A stretch of 64,000 nucleotides of DNA from Sextonia rubra. Lineage: Eukaryota > Streptophyta > Magnoliopsida > Laurales > Lauraceae. Below the pieces are notes generated by a model. That model made no database searches, was not told the DNA's origin, and saw nothing but the letters and a program-made list of their open reading frames with translations. Positions 35,856 through 47,842 of the stretch are shown in pieces. The stretch's first letter is position 1. Each line of letters opens with the position of its first letter. The position numbers and the translations under genes are program-made. The stretch spans positions 10,558,756 through 10,622,755 of the forward strand of contig JASUAD010000014.1 of the NCBI GenBank assembly GCA_037013555.1, written 5' to 3'.

Positions 35856-38800
35856 TTGAGAGAACATTACTGATAGCAATATACTAATGTTATGAAAAGG
35901 TGAACAATCAGGTGTGAATGACATGTATATGCAAGTTGGGAGTCTAGATCCTTTGAGTATCTCACTCATATGTCCCATAAGGTACGTGAAACTTCACTGT
36001 AGGGTTCACCTAATGAATATCCTTATTGATCAGAATAACATCGTCCTCTCCTTTAAGTGAACTTTCCTAAAATTCCACTCCAATAGGAGTTGGTCCAATG
36101 ATAAGACTAAGAACATGATATTTTTAATCATATGCTCAATTTTACAATGGGCAAACTCTTAAAGGAGTGAATTTTGGGGCTAGCCGAATGAAGGAAGATT
36201 TTCAAGATGTAGGGAGACTGCATATCAATCATATGTAGTTCAGCTCTTGGGGCCCACTTAGATTCATATTTATCAATGGGATGAGGGCGAATCAAAAGGT
36301 CTCCTCATGGGCAGGGTAGTGCAAAAGAAAAAAAATCTGCCTACTCTGACCCTTTATTTAAGAGCTTGAAATTTTTATGGCATCATAACCAAAGATTTTT
36401 TATGAGATTCAGTCCAACAATGATTGAAGGTTTAATGATTGTCAAGTTGGGACTCATGTTAGATCATACAAGGAACAGAGGTTTTTTTTTTTTTTTTCAT
36501 TGTTGGTGGGGTGGGGGTGATAGTAATTTTGCTCAATGTGTTGCCAATCTACGAAAACTTCCATTAAATAAAGTATAAATGATAAATATCTAAAAAAAAG
36601 AAGGGGGAACGGTGTTTTTGCCTAAAATGGTTGTAAATCTAGCAAAACCTCCATTAATTAAAGTAACTGATGAATATCTCAAAACGTAACCTCCTTTGGT
36701 TTAGAGGTTTTTTTCCCCTCTACTACTATGATAACTCTACTTAGAGGTTTATCGAACACCTTAAAACGTAAATAAGCTATAAAAAATTTTAAAAAAATTC
36801 ATAGTTATAGAACTTCCAAATGCCCCATTTAGCTACTTATTATAGATGCGACGTGTGTAGTGACTGTGGTGTGTGCATATTTACCAAAGCAAGCCAAAAG
36901 AAAAAAAAAGAAATAGCTCCTTAAGTTTATACTTCTTTATTTTATGTGCACATGGAGTCTATAAATTTTTGCTTGTTCAGGTGAAGCCTACATTTTTTTC
37001 TTGTTTGTAGGTGTGGCATCATTTCCCTATTCTAGGGAGTGCTTAACTCCAATTTAATTAGAGATTTTTACAAAAGAAATTAAGCTTCAATCATAATTAA
37101 AATGTTTAATGAAGAAAAGCTATAAAATGACGAGATAGTGGCTCGTACTTTTTTTTTCGTTCATAAAATTACCCAGTTGACAATATTGAGTTGTTGATAT
37201 CGTCAACTTCCTGCAACTTCTCTTTTTCTTCTTCGATTTTTCTTCTTTTTCCTTGATGGTTTCCATATTTGATTGTCTTAAATTTAAAGGGGATGATGCT
37301 GAAATTTAGTAGGTGTTTAATTATCCATTTCAAAAAAAAAAAAAACAAAAGAAAATTTAAAAGATGTGATGTATGCATCAAAGAAGAAGGTTTTGATAAG
37401 TCGTTCACAAATCACATAATAATGTGTATTCAATCCTTTCACAATCAAATTTATGTTTAAAATTGGTTCAAAGATTTCATATTAATAGAATAAAAAGCAC
37501 TCTTGGAATCCAAAACTCCACACAAATAATACAATGTCTAAGGAGAAAACCTCACATTTACCGCTCAAAGATTGCCCAACATGGCTTTCTACATGTTACT
37601 TACGAACATCAACACCAATGAAATTTTCCCAAACAAATGGCTTCAAATTCTAAATGTTCATAAAAGCACACCTAAATTCATCCTCTCATTCATCCCCTCC
37701 AACCTCACTTGAAGACACCACCAAATCAGGAAAAGTTCCTCATTTAGGCATTTCACCAAACTTCTTGCACTCTAAACTCAAATTCTCAAAACTCATGTGA
37801 AAGGAGTGGTATGTGCGTAGAAAGTAAGCATGGGACCCACACGACTTAAGGAGGATTGCCAAGACCACTTGAAGAAGACCACTGGGACACAAATTGTAAT
37901 GATTTTTATAACTTTTCCATCACTAGGTAGAATATCGCATTTTGCAATGAAAATTGATGATATCCTTAGCTATTGGTGATATCATCAATTGAGTTGACGA
38001 AATCATCAACTAGGGCGATTTTGCCCCAAAAAAATGTACGAACAACAACTTTGTCATTTTATGGTTTTTTTCATAAAACATTTAATTAATTTTTAAGCTT
38101 AATTTTTTCATAAAAATCCATTTAATTAGTATAGTTGTCTACATTGTTTTTTTATTTCTACAATCCTCATATCCTGGCCATAGATTGAAAGGACCCCAGT
38201 TCAGTAGATCAAATTTGGAGACTTAAATAAATGGTTATGATCAAATGATAGCATTATTTTAGCCCATCTAAGCCTTTTGACCCCAGCTTCCCTCTACGAT
38301 TGGATTGCACAGAGGTGTACAAACATCAAAGGTTCAACCCCTTTTTGTGGCTGGTTGCTACTTGCTACATTAATATTCCTCATGTGAAAAAACACTTTTT
38401 GGGCTCTAGCCTCCAGCTGGCCAGAGCATGATAATTTAATTTCAACTTGTAGTTCTATTAAATGTAGTGGCCCAACAAGGTTCCTAGGAATATTGGAAAT
38501 TTTCAAAACAAAGTAATTGTTATAATATTAAGCATAAGAAGAGAGAAGAGTAGAGAGAGAAAGAAAGAGATTTTATTAATGAAAGATGTATATACATAGG
38601 AGGAGGAGGAGGAGGAGGAGAGTCTTATTTATAGAATAAAAAGACTTTCTCTCCAAATAACATATTATGGTAGGACTCTTATCCCATAAAAGCTCTTTAT
38701 TGCATGTAAGTCCTAATGTGGGCATCCACCCTGTGATATTTATATTATAACAGTAAGTTGATATTTGAATTTTGGATTTTTGAAAAGTACTTTTTCATAA

Positions 38801-39181
38801 TCATGAATTTTCCACATAAGAAAAGTTTTGAAAATCCCATGAAAAATAATCCTTTTTAGAGCCCATTTCTCATTTGAAAGCTTACCTTATTACTTCCATG
38901 AGAAATTCCCAGATTAGATAAGTCAAGAAAGAAATAGGCATTTACTAGAGAACGATTAACTAACCATGTTAACCTATTGGACTTGGATCTTAATTGGTGG
39001 GCTTGGCTTTGAAGCTTTAAGTCAGAATAAAGAAGCCTTTATTTTGCAGTTTTGGCCTGACTTGGGTTTATATGGGGGCAACCCACATATGCTCGTGTGG
39101 GGATGGATGCACCAATTAGATTTTAAAATCTCCTTAAATGCCATGGGCAATATGGCCAATGCCCCCAGGTAATCCCATCTT
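35856..39181. other. Gene-free stretch with possible LTR remnant at 37140-38040
   Basis: No protein domain. Words such as GTTGATATCGTCAAC (37193) and GATATCATCAATTGAGTTGA (about 37976) recall the palindromic word clusters of the LTRs elsewhere in the window. (AGG)n microsatellite at 38598-38620. Confidence 0.4.
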
Positions 39182-39186
39182 GTCCC
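39182..39186. other. Target-site duplication GTCCC (left) of the Tork element
   Basis: Identical to 44818-44822, immediately outside the two LTRs. Confidence 0.95.
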
Positions 39187-39542
39187 TGATGGGTTAGTGA
39201 AGCCTGATCTGGGGTAAATATGTAATATGTCGGTTTAATCTGGACCCTTTGTTGTAAGGGCAGATCCAACGGTTGTTATGGCTCAGGGTTATTATTAATT
39301 AGGGCTTCTGTTATTCTGAGTGGGTGAGAAAGAGAGAGTTGGTTTTCTGCAGAGAAGAACCTAGGAGAGTTGTGTGCTCTTGTAATCACGAGAAGAGGAT
39401 TGTTCTTCTTATAGGTGATCTCTAACAATAGTGAAACAGGTTTGAATCTCCGTGGACGTAGCCCACATCGGGTGAACCACGTAAATCTGTGTCTATTTGT
39501 GTGGATTGATTATTCTTCTTGTTTCTCTCTCTTTTCCCAACA
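39187..39542 (+). repeat. 5' LTR (356 bp) of a Tork/TNT1-like copia element
   Basis: Starts TGATGGGTTAG, ends CCCAACA. It aligns without gaps to the 3' LTR with 7 differences that I can count (about 2 percent). It is bordered by the 5-bp duplication GTCCC and followed by the primer-binding site. Confidence 0.97.
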
Positions 39543-39544
39543 AC

Positions 39545-39556
39545 TGGTATCAGAGC
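39545..39556 (+). other. Primer-binding site (tRNA-iMet type)
   Basis: TGGTATCAGAGC, two bases after the LTR, the usual copia site. Confidence 0.95.
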
Positions 39557-40516
39557 GCAAGGTTTGTCAAGATCGTGGAGATTTGTGGGATCAAATCTCG
39601 AGGAGGGCAGAGAAGACGAGAACGGCCGGCGGCGGAATCTCTTCCCGGAATCAGTTCCTGTGCACCGGAGAAGAAGAAGACCGGCGAACGCCGTCTGTCA
39701 CCGCTGCTGCCCCGCCCGGATCGCCGGAGCCAACGCACGCCGCAGCCGTCGCCGCCCACTGCATCACTGCTGCACGCAATCGCCGCCATCACCGCCTCCT
39801 CCAATCGCCGATCGGCGTTCTTTGCCGCCGTTCTGCCGCGTGCCCCTGTCCGGAATATCAGGCCGAGCGCCGTTCCTCTTTCGCTCGCTGCGTTCGTCTC
39901 CCGCGGTCGCCGACGCCACCGGAGTGGGTGCCGTCCACCACTGCCACCCCTGCTGCCGTCGCCGAGGACGAAGACACGCGGACGCTGCCGCTGCTGCAGA
40001 ACCCGTGACCAGAGGAAAGAGGGAAAAGAAGAAGGGCATTCGGGCCGAGTCAGATCAGGTTCGACGCGACCCATTTGCATCCGGCCCAGCAGTTCAGAGC
40101 CGGTTTGGTTCCGGGTCAAGTCAGGTCCGACCCGACCCGTTATCAGAGGTCCAGCCCAGCCAGCAGGTTCAGGCCGGGTCAGGTCAGGTTCAACCCGACC
40201 TGTTTGCAGACGGTCCAGCCCAGCGCATATTGCAGTTTAGTTCCGGGTCAGGTAAACCCAACCCGGGTCCGCTCCAGAAGCCCAGCAGACTGCGCAGCGA
40301 TGTCAGCAGTGATGTCAGCACCAGTCAACGGCCAGGTTTGACCAGATTCGACGGCCAGAATTGTTTTGCAAGTTTCGAGGTCATCCGGACTCCAAATTGA
40401 GCTCCGTTTTTTCTGTTTACTCGTTGCAACGAGATCTACGAGATAGACAGAACAGATTGACTATTTGACTGACAGAAAAATTATCAAGTAAATAGAGCTT
40501 GGTTTGAGTGGGAGCA
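39557..40516 (+). other. Long GC-rich leader of the Tork element
   Basis: About 960 nt between the primer-binding site and gag. From 39600 to about 40030 it is very GC-rich with CGCCGCC/GCCGTC words. From 40030 to about 40270 it carries repeated GGTCAGGTCAGG / CCCGACCCG words and three CCAGCCCAG words. Several overlapping open frames on both strands follow from this composition. None continues into gag, and none shows a known domain. It probably holds packaging and dimerisation signals, but this is inference. Confidence 0.7.
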
Positions 40517-43500
40517 ATGACGGACGATACAAAGCAAACAATTGAGAAGTTCAATGGCCAGAATTTCGCATATTGGAAGATGCAGATAGAGGATCTTCTT
40601 TACCAGAAAAATTTCTACTTACCACATGGAGGAAAAGCCCAGAAGCCTGCAAATATGTCCGATCCAGAGTGGGAGGTGCTTGACAGAAAAGCTTTAGGTA
40701 CGATCAAACTCTCTTTAAGTAAATCTGTTGCATTCAATATTTCAAAAGAGCAAACCACTGAAAATGTTATGGCTGCCCTTTCACGAATGTACGAAAAACC
40801 ATCTGCTTCAAATAAAGTACATTTGATGAAAAGATTGTTTAACATGAAGATGGCTGAAGGTGGGATTGTCACTGAACATGTAAATGAGTTCAACACAGTC
40901 ATGAGCCAATTGTCATCGGTAAAAGTACACTTTGATGATGAGATATGAGCATTGTTATTGTTATCTTCTTTACCAGACAGTTAGAGTGGTATGGTTACTT
41001 CACTGAGTAATTCCTCGGGATCAAGTAAACTGAAATTTGATGATGTTGTGAGTGCTATCATCGATGAAGAACTTCGTAGGAAATCCTCAGGTGAATCATC
41101 AGGAAGTGCATTGAATGTGGAAAACAGAGGAAGGCAAATTGAAAGAGGTCAGAGTCGTGGAAGATCTAAATCGAGAAGCAAGTCAAGATCGTCAAAAAGT
41201 AAGATCACATGCTGGACTTGTAACAAAAAGGGACATTTAAAAAAGGATTGCAGAGCCCCAAAGAAAAATAAGCAAAGGAATGGTAACAATGACAATGATA
41301 GTGATGCTTCCGCAAATGTTGCAGGTAATACTGTTCATGATGCTTTAATTCTTTCCTTTGATTATAAATCTGAATCTTGGGTCATTAATTTTGATGCGTC
41401 CTTTCATGCCACTGCACACAAAGAATATCTCCAAAATTATGTGAAAGGTGACTTTGGAAAAGTTTATCTCGGTGATGATGAACCTTGTGATATAATTGGC
41501 AAAGGAGATGTTCAGATCAAATTGCCAAACGGAGGCACATGGCAATTGAATGATGTCAGGCATGTACCGAGCCTTAGAAGAAACCTCATATCTGTTGGTC
41601 AGCTTGCAAGCTTTGGTTATGTCACAACTTTCGGAGGTGACTCATGGAAGGTGACAAAAGGGAGTATGGTTGTTGCTCGTGGTAAGAAAGAAGGTACTCT
41701 TTACTTGTCTCATAGCAGTACTAATTCCATTGCAGTTGCAGATAAAGGCACAGACACAAATACATGGCATTGTAGACTCGGACACATGAGTGAGAAAGGG
41801 ATGAAAATCCTTCACTCGAAAGGTAAGCTACAAGATCTCAAGTCTTTGGACTTAGAGTTCTGTGAAGACTGTGCTTTCAGAAAGCAGAAGAAAGTCACTT
41901 TCTCTAAAGTAGGGAGGCAACCAAAATCAGAAAGATTGGAGCTGGTTCACACGGATGTGTGGGGACCAACACAGGTATCTTCTCTTGGTGGATCTTCTTA
42001 CTTTGTTACATTCATTGATGATGCTACTAGAAAATTATGGGTTTATCCTATGAAACACAAGTCTAATGTATTTGGTATTTTCCAGAAGTGGAGAGCTTTG
42101 GTTGAAAATGAAACAAGTCTGAAATTGAAATGCCTGAGGTCTGATAATGGAGGTGAGTACTGCAGCAAAGAGTTTGAGGAGTATTGTTCCACAAATGGAA
42201 TAAAGCGAGAAAAGACCATTCCTAATACACCACAGCAAAATGGTGTGGCAGAGCGTATGAACAGGACCATTGTAGAGCGTGCTAAAAGCATGAGGCTGCA
42301 TGCTGGATTGCTAAAGCAGTTTTGGGCAGAAGCAGTGAGCACTGCTGCATACTTGATCAATCGTGGGCCCTCAGTACCTTTGGATGGTGGATTACCAGAG
42401 GAAGCTTGGAGTGGAAAAGAGGTAAATCTTTCACACTTAAAAGTATTTGGCTGTATCTCTTATATTCATGTTGATGCTGAGAAACGGGACAAGTTAGATC
42501 CTAAATCCAGAAAATGCACGTTCATTGGATATAGTTCTGATGAATTCGGTTATCGCTTCTGGGATGAAGAAAATAGAAAGATCATCAGAAGTAGAAATGT
42601 TGTATTCAATGAGAAAGTCTTGCATAAGGATAAGGATAATGTGCAAAAGGATAATATAGAGTACCTAGATGTAGAGGACATTCCTGAAAATGAGGCACCC
42701 GAAGCACATGAAAATGTAAACCCACAGGTGGATCCTCATGCACATACACCGGTAAGAAGGTCATCTAGGATTCCTAAACCTACACAGCGTTATTCACCTT
42801 CAATGTATTACTTGTTGTTAACTGATGGTGGTGAACCAGAATGTTATGAAGAGGCAATGCAGGTTGATACTCGGGCTAAGTGGGAGCAAGCCATGGAAGA
42901 TGAGATGCAATCATTATTTTCAAATCAGATATGGGACTTAGTTCAGTTGCCTGAGGGAAAGAAAGCATTGCATAACAAGTGGGTGTACAGGTTGAAGGAT
43001 GAACATGATGGCAGTAAGAGATACAAGGCCAGATTAGTTGCAAAGGGCTTCCAGCAGAAGAAAGGTATTGATTATTCCGAACTGTTTTCTCCTGTGGTTA
43101 AGTTAAACACAATCAGAAGTGTTTTGAGCATTGTGGCAGTAGAAGATTTACATCTCGAACAATTAGATGTTAAAACTGCATTTCTCCATGGTGACTTGGA
43201 AGAGGATATCTACATGTATCAGCCACAAGGATATGCTGTCTCAAGAAAGGAGGACATGGTGTGTAAACTCAAAAAGAGTTTATATGGCTTGAAGCAGGCC
43301 CCAAGACAATGGTATATCAAATTTGACAGGTTTATGTGCAACACAGGTTATAAACGATGTCATGCAGACCAGTGTTGCTATTATAAAAACTTCGATAACT
43401 GTTATATCATTCTCCTTTTGTATGTAGATGACATGCTTGTTGCAGGATCGAACATGCAAGAAATATATAATCTGAAGAAACAATTGTCAACGGAGTTTAA

Positions 43501-44383
43501 AATGAAGGATTTGGGGGCTGCGAATCAAATTCTCGGCATGAGAATCACTAGAGACAGAACAAATCGTACACTGAAGTTGTCTCAGGCATAATATGTTGAA
43601 AAGGTCCTACACAGATTCAACATGCAAGGTGCTAAGTCAGTTAGCACTCCACTAGCAAGCCATTTCAAACTCTCAAAAGAGTTGTCTCCTAAGACAGAAC
43701 AGGAGAGAGATGACATGTCAAAGATCCCATATGCTTCAGCTGTTGGCAGTTTGATGTATGCTATGGTTAGCACAAGACCTGATATTGCTCATGCAGTGGG
43801 AGTTGTAAGCAGATTCATGGGTAACCCTGGAAAAACACATTGGGAAGCAGTTAAGTGGATTCTCAGATATCTGAGAGGAACTACTAATGCAGCATTGTGT
43901 TTTGGAGGACCAAAACTCAAACTGGAGGGTTATGTTGATTCAGACTTGGCAGGAGATCTTGATAAAAGTAGAAGTACTACTGGATATGTCTTCACCTTGG
44001 GTACTGCAGCAATCAGTTGGAAATCACAATTACAGGATGTTGTTGCACTTTCTACTACAGAAGCAGAGTATGTCGCCGCTACAGAAGCTAGCAAGGAAAT
44101 GATTTGGTTACAAGAGCTAATGGAAGAGTTAAGTAAGAAGCAAGAGGACATCAAGCTATACAGTGATAGTCAGAGTGCCATTCATCTTACGAAGAATTCG
44201 GCCTTTCATCCAAGAACCAAACACATTCGGATAAGATATCACTTCATTCGGTGGCTTCTAGAAGAAAAGGTGTTGAAATTGGATAAGATTCCCACAAGTC
44301 AGAATCCAGCAGACATGCTTACAAAGGTGGTGAACATCGAGAAACTGAAGCTGTGCTCAGCTTCAGTTGGACTTCTTGTTTGA
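40517..44383 (+). pseudogene. Tork/TNT1-like copia gag-pol polyprotein, one frame with three stops
   Basis: One reading frame of 1,288 codons from ATG 40517. Order: gag (FNGQNFAYWKMQIEDLL), zinc knuckle CWTCNKKGHLKKDC (residues 232-245), protease (about 289-360), GAG-pre-integrase (WHCRLGH, 417), integrase with D480, D543 and E579 in D,D-35-E spacing, RT with YVDD at 969-972, and RNase H with D1141, E1184 and D1217. Domain order PR-IN-RT-RH and full length are normal for the family. It is broken by TGA (40946-40948), TAG (40982-40984) and TAA (43589-43591), with no frameshift seen. At the protease active site the usual D-[S/T]-[G/A] triad reads N291-F292-D293, so the catalytic Asp is missing. 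Otherwise the integrase, RT and RNase H catalytic residues are intact. It is a recently dead or non-autonomous copy that could be mobilised only by proteins supplied in trans. Confidence 0.95.
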
Positions 44384-44450
44384 AGACAAGGTGATGAGAT
44401 TTGAACCTGTGTTCTGTTATTGCTGCCGCCATTCAGTGTGATCAGTCTTC

Positions 44451-44461
44451 AAGTGGGAGAT
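44451..44461 (+). other. Polypurine tract of the Tork element
   Basis: AAGTGGGAGAT directly before the 3' LTR. Confidence 0.85.
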
Positions 44462-44817
44462 TGATGGGTTAGTGAAGCCTGATCTGGGGTAAATATGTAA
44501 TATGTCGGTTTAATCTGGGCCCTTTGTTGTAAGGGCAGATCCGACGGTTGTTATGGCTCAGGGTTATTATTAATTAGGGCTTCTGTTATTCTGAGTGGGT
44601 GAGAAAGAGAGAGTTGGGTTTCTGCAGAGAAGAACCTAGGAGAGTTGTGTGCTCTTGTAATCACGAGAAGAGGATTGTTCTTCTTGTGGGTGATCTCTAA
44701 GAATAGTGAAACAGGTTTGAATCTCCGTGGACGTAGCCCACATCGGGTGAACCACGTAAATCTGTGTCTATTTGTGTGGATTGATTGTTCTTCTTGTTTC
44801 TCTCTCTTTTCCCAACA
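44462..44817 (+). repeat. 3' LTR (356 bp) of the Tork element
   Basis: Same length and termini as the 5' LTR. The seven differences are five A/G transitions and two transversions. Confidence 0.97.
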
Positions 44818-44822
44818 GTCCC
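44818..44822. other. Target-site duplication GTCCC (right)
   Basis: Matches 39182-39186; the empty site would read continuously from the left flank into CACCCATTTAAGG. Confidence 0.95.
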
Positions 44823-46219
44823 CACCCATTTAAGGCCATAAAGTCACATGCACCCCAGGTGACGATTGAAGTTGTGTGAAAAAACAAAATCTGCAACCCT
44901 CGTCCCTCTCCAACCGTTGTCACTCTGCAAGTCTGCAACCATCGTCCCTACAAAAAATCCTCTCCCTCTCCTACTCCCCACTCTCACTACTGTCGTGCTC
45001 ACTCGCTTGCTCAGGACGGATGTCAGCAATCAATAGTTCTTAGCAACAAAGCAGAAACCAATCAGTTCTCAAGATGGACTGACTTTGCTTGCTCGCTCAC
45101 TCACTAGAGATTAATTACCATATCTGTTCTTTCCCTCTGCTTCTCACTATCGATTTTGTGGTCTTTTGCTATCCTCTCTAAAGACAGTTTGGGGGTGAGT
45201 TTTTCTCCATGACCCTCTCTTTCTCTACTCTCCTTTTCTATCTCTCTTCCTGCTCTTTGCTTTCATCTCTTGAAATTTCTAGCGACTGCTCTCATTTACA
45301 GATTTCCTACTCTTTGTGATTTCTATGAAAATACTAAATTTTAATGTGATTTTAAATCAGTAATACTGTATGTTTACAGTTGTCACTAATAGATAGTGGC
45401 AAGCATAGGTTGATCCCACAGAGAATCATATCAAGGTAAATTAAAAACTGAATTTTTAAACTAAAGATAAAAATAAGGAGTTTGATTTGAAGTAGATGCA
45501 ATTAAAAATAAGAAAAATCAGATAATATGATATATCAGAGCATCTGAAATCCACTAAATAATCAAACTATTCAATTCATGCAACTATTCTAACATTTTTG
45601 TCTCAAATATAACTCAGACCAGAAACAAATTAATTAATATTTCTAATCTGAAAATTTTGTCTTTCGTAAAAACCCTTTTTAATAAAAAATAATATTAAAA
45701 ATCCCAAGATCTCCTTCACCTCATAAACAAATGAACATTCTTAAGCATCACCTATCAAACTAAGTATAGACTATTAAATGAAACACAACTCTAGGCATAA
45801 TTTATCAAAATATGCATAGATGATCAAAATTATTTCATTAAGAACATAAACTCAATCTCTGTTTTGTGTTCTTAATAAAATGATATTAATCATCTATGCT
45901 TATTCTGAAAAATCTATCCAATCTGCAAATGATATCACAAAAAATTACAAAAAAAAAAAAAGACAAGCAGAAGAACAAAGAATCGGAAATAAAAATAACC
46001 CGATCTTTAAATCTATTCAATTTGCAAACAATATCATAAAAAAGATAAATTAAGCAAAAGAAGAACAAAGAAGTAGAAACCAAAAATGAGAACAAAAAGC
46101 AACCTGATACCCGCGAAAATCACAAGCAGAAAAACAAAGAAGCACAAATCAAACAGACATAAAAATAAGAATGAACTGAAATTAAAATCTGCGAACGATG
46201 TCTCAAGAATTCACAACAA
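44823..46219. other. Gene-free AT-rich stretch
   Basis: Contains GTGGCAAGCATAGGTTGATC (near 45397), which resembles conserved LTR-element sequence, a hairpin at 45814-45899, and two diverged copies of about 110 bp (AATCTATCCAATCTGCAAA at 45909 and AATCTATTCAATTTGCAAA at 46010). Confidence 0.5.
45814..45899. repeat. Hairpin with 33-bp arms
   Basis: GCATAGATGAT...TTAAGAACA (45814-45846) pairs with TGTTCTTAAT...ATCATCTATGC (45867-45899) with a few mismatches and a 20-base loop. Confidence 0.75.
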
Positions 46220-46274
46220 TGACAAGTAGAAGAATAAACAAGCAAAAACATGAGAAATGAGAAGGAAAAAAAAA

Positions 46275-46285
46275 GAACCTGAAAC

Positions 46286-46322
<37 letters not shown>

Positions 46323-47842
46323 ATGGAATGCTTAGAGCAAGAAAGAAAGATGATTATATGAGATTTTATAACAAAGAGTAACTTGGATAGCAAGAAGAAG
46401 AAAACGAAAAGAGACTATTGTTTAGCAATATCGCCGCTGCTTGAGTGGTGCTCTAACTATAGAGAGTCGGCGCATCTTCATTCAAATGCCCGCCATTTTA
46501 AAAAAAGGAGCATATGGAAATTTGTTAACTGCCCACTATTTCTTTTTTGGTTTCCATACTATATGAAAGAAATATGTACGTATTTATGTACTAAATTTTG
46601 ATATTCTAAACCACTATAGACATACAACTTCTTGAGCTCAATCATCGCTTCGATAAAGTAACCGCCAAAACTTACTTCTCTTTTGTGGCTTGTTTTCATA
46701 CAAGTGATTCATTCTTAGTTTTTAACATGGAAAAAATTGATCCGTCTTTCTCAATTTTATCCTAATAGTTTTTTAGACTTAGATCAAGTGATGCGTGTTA
46801 ATCAACTGAAGAGTTATATTATTGATATGCGCACCAATTGCAAGTTCTTAGAAATAAAAGGAATTATGTCCTCGTTCAATAGATAGTTAAAAAAAAAAGG
46901 AAATGTTATTTCCTTTGGTTTATTTGCTTTTGAAATTGGTGCTAACCTTACTAGTTGTTACTGCTACCATTGAAAGGGTGTTTTCTACTATGAAAATTGT
47001 AAAGAGTCGATTGTGCATTCGAATGAAGGGGGCATATTTAATAGTATTGACGATGAGACAATCATGCAACACTTTTAAAACAAAAAGAATCATCAAGAAC
47101 AATGGCCAATTGTAAAAACTTTGTTTTAGAGTTGAAATATCAATTTTGATGAGAGAATGTTAGTTGATGAATTTAAATATTTTGTATCCATTTAAATACA
47201 ATACATTTTCTCTTTTGCCATTGTGCAAGTGAAGAAAGTATGTCAAACTAATAAGTTTGGATTTTTCAATTGACAATCATCCGCACACCTTAAACAAAAA
47301 TCTTGGTCCATCACTAGGTTCACACAATCTTTTACTGGCTTAAGTCGAGCTTGCTTTTGATCTATGTTGACTAGTTACTTTATGGGCCTGTATGAATGCT
47401 TATGGGACAAGTTTATCTTGGTGGGCTTGAAGGATATTATCCTATGGTAGTGATTAACTACGTTTTGTTTTTATGTCCAAGCATCTATTATCCTACTTCA
47501 TGTAATTTTTATAAACTGAAACTATTTTCATGTGGAAGAAGGCTAACGACATCAGAACTTCAATCTATCAGTTTCTAAACTTTCATCTAAGAATCACGGA
47601 GTAAGAAAAAAAAAACAGATTGCATTATAGTTTTTATTTTAACATTGCATTCAAGTTAGATTTAGTTTTGCTATTGGGTCCTTAATAGAATAATGAGTTT
47701 GGGGTAATCTTCGAGCTAGCAAAGATAGATCGACATCAATTTTAAATGAGCCTCAATGTATCTTGTTTATTTTTATTTTTTATTTTTTTTTCAAGTAAAA
47801 GAAAAAGAAGTAGAAATCTCAAAAAAGAAAAGGAAAAGAAGG
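46275..47842 (+). repeat. hAT-array unit 1
   Basis: 1,568 bp. It has a long (GA)n at about 46290-46318. The hAT terminus is CCATCACTA, ending near 47316. Its dimerisation region lacks about 42 bp present in other units (after CGAATGAAG near 47028). Confidence 0.85.
46625..47119 (+). pseudogene. hAT transposase C-terminus, unit 1
   Basis: VVTATIERVFSTMKIVKSRL (46961 onwards) is the conserved hAT dimerisation motif. Upstream codons contain several stops, and the domain is cut by the 42-bp deletion. Confidence 0.75.

Noticed and set aside
35552..35978. Minus-strand frames with a repeating SIVAHQTIT peptide
   Set aside because: Translation of a short tandem DNA repeat; no start context or conserved domain.
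39415..40400. Overlapping long open frames (197-293 codons) in two or three plus frames and one minus frame
   Set aside because: They lie in the GC-rich leader of the Tork element, are low in stops because of composition, overlap the 5' LTR in part, and have repetitive R/P/S/A-rich peptides without a domain.
41345..44154. Minus-strand open frames across the Tork polyprotein (for example 42035-42360)
   Set aside because: Antisense shadows of the real coding frame.
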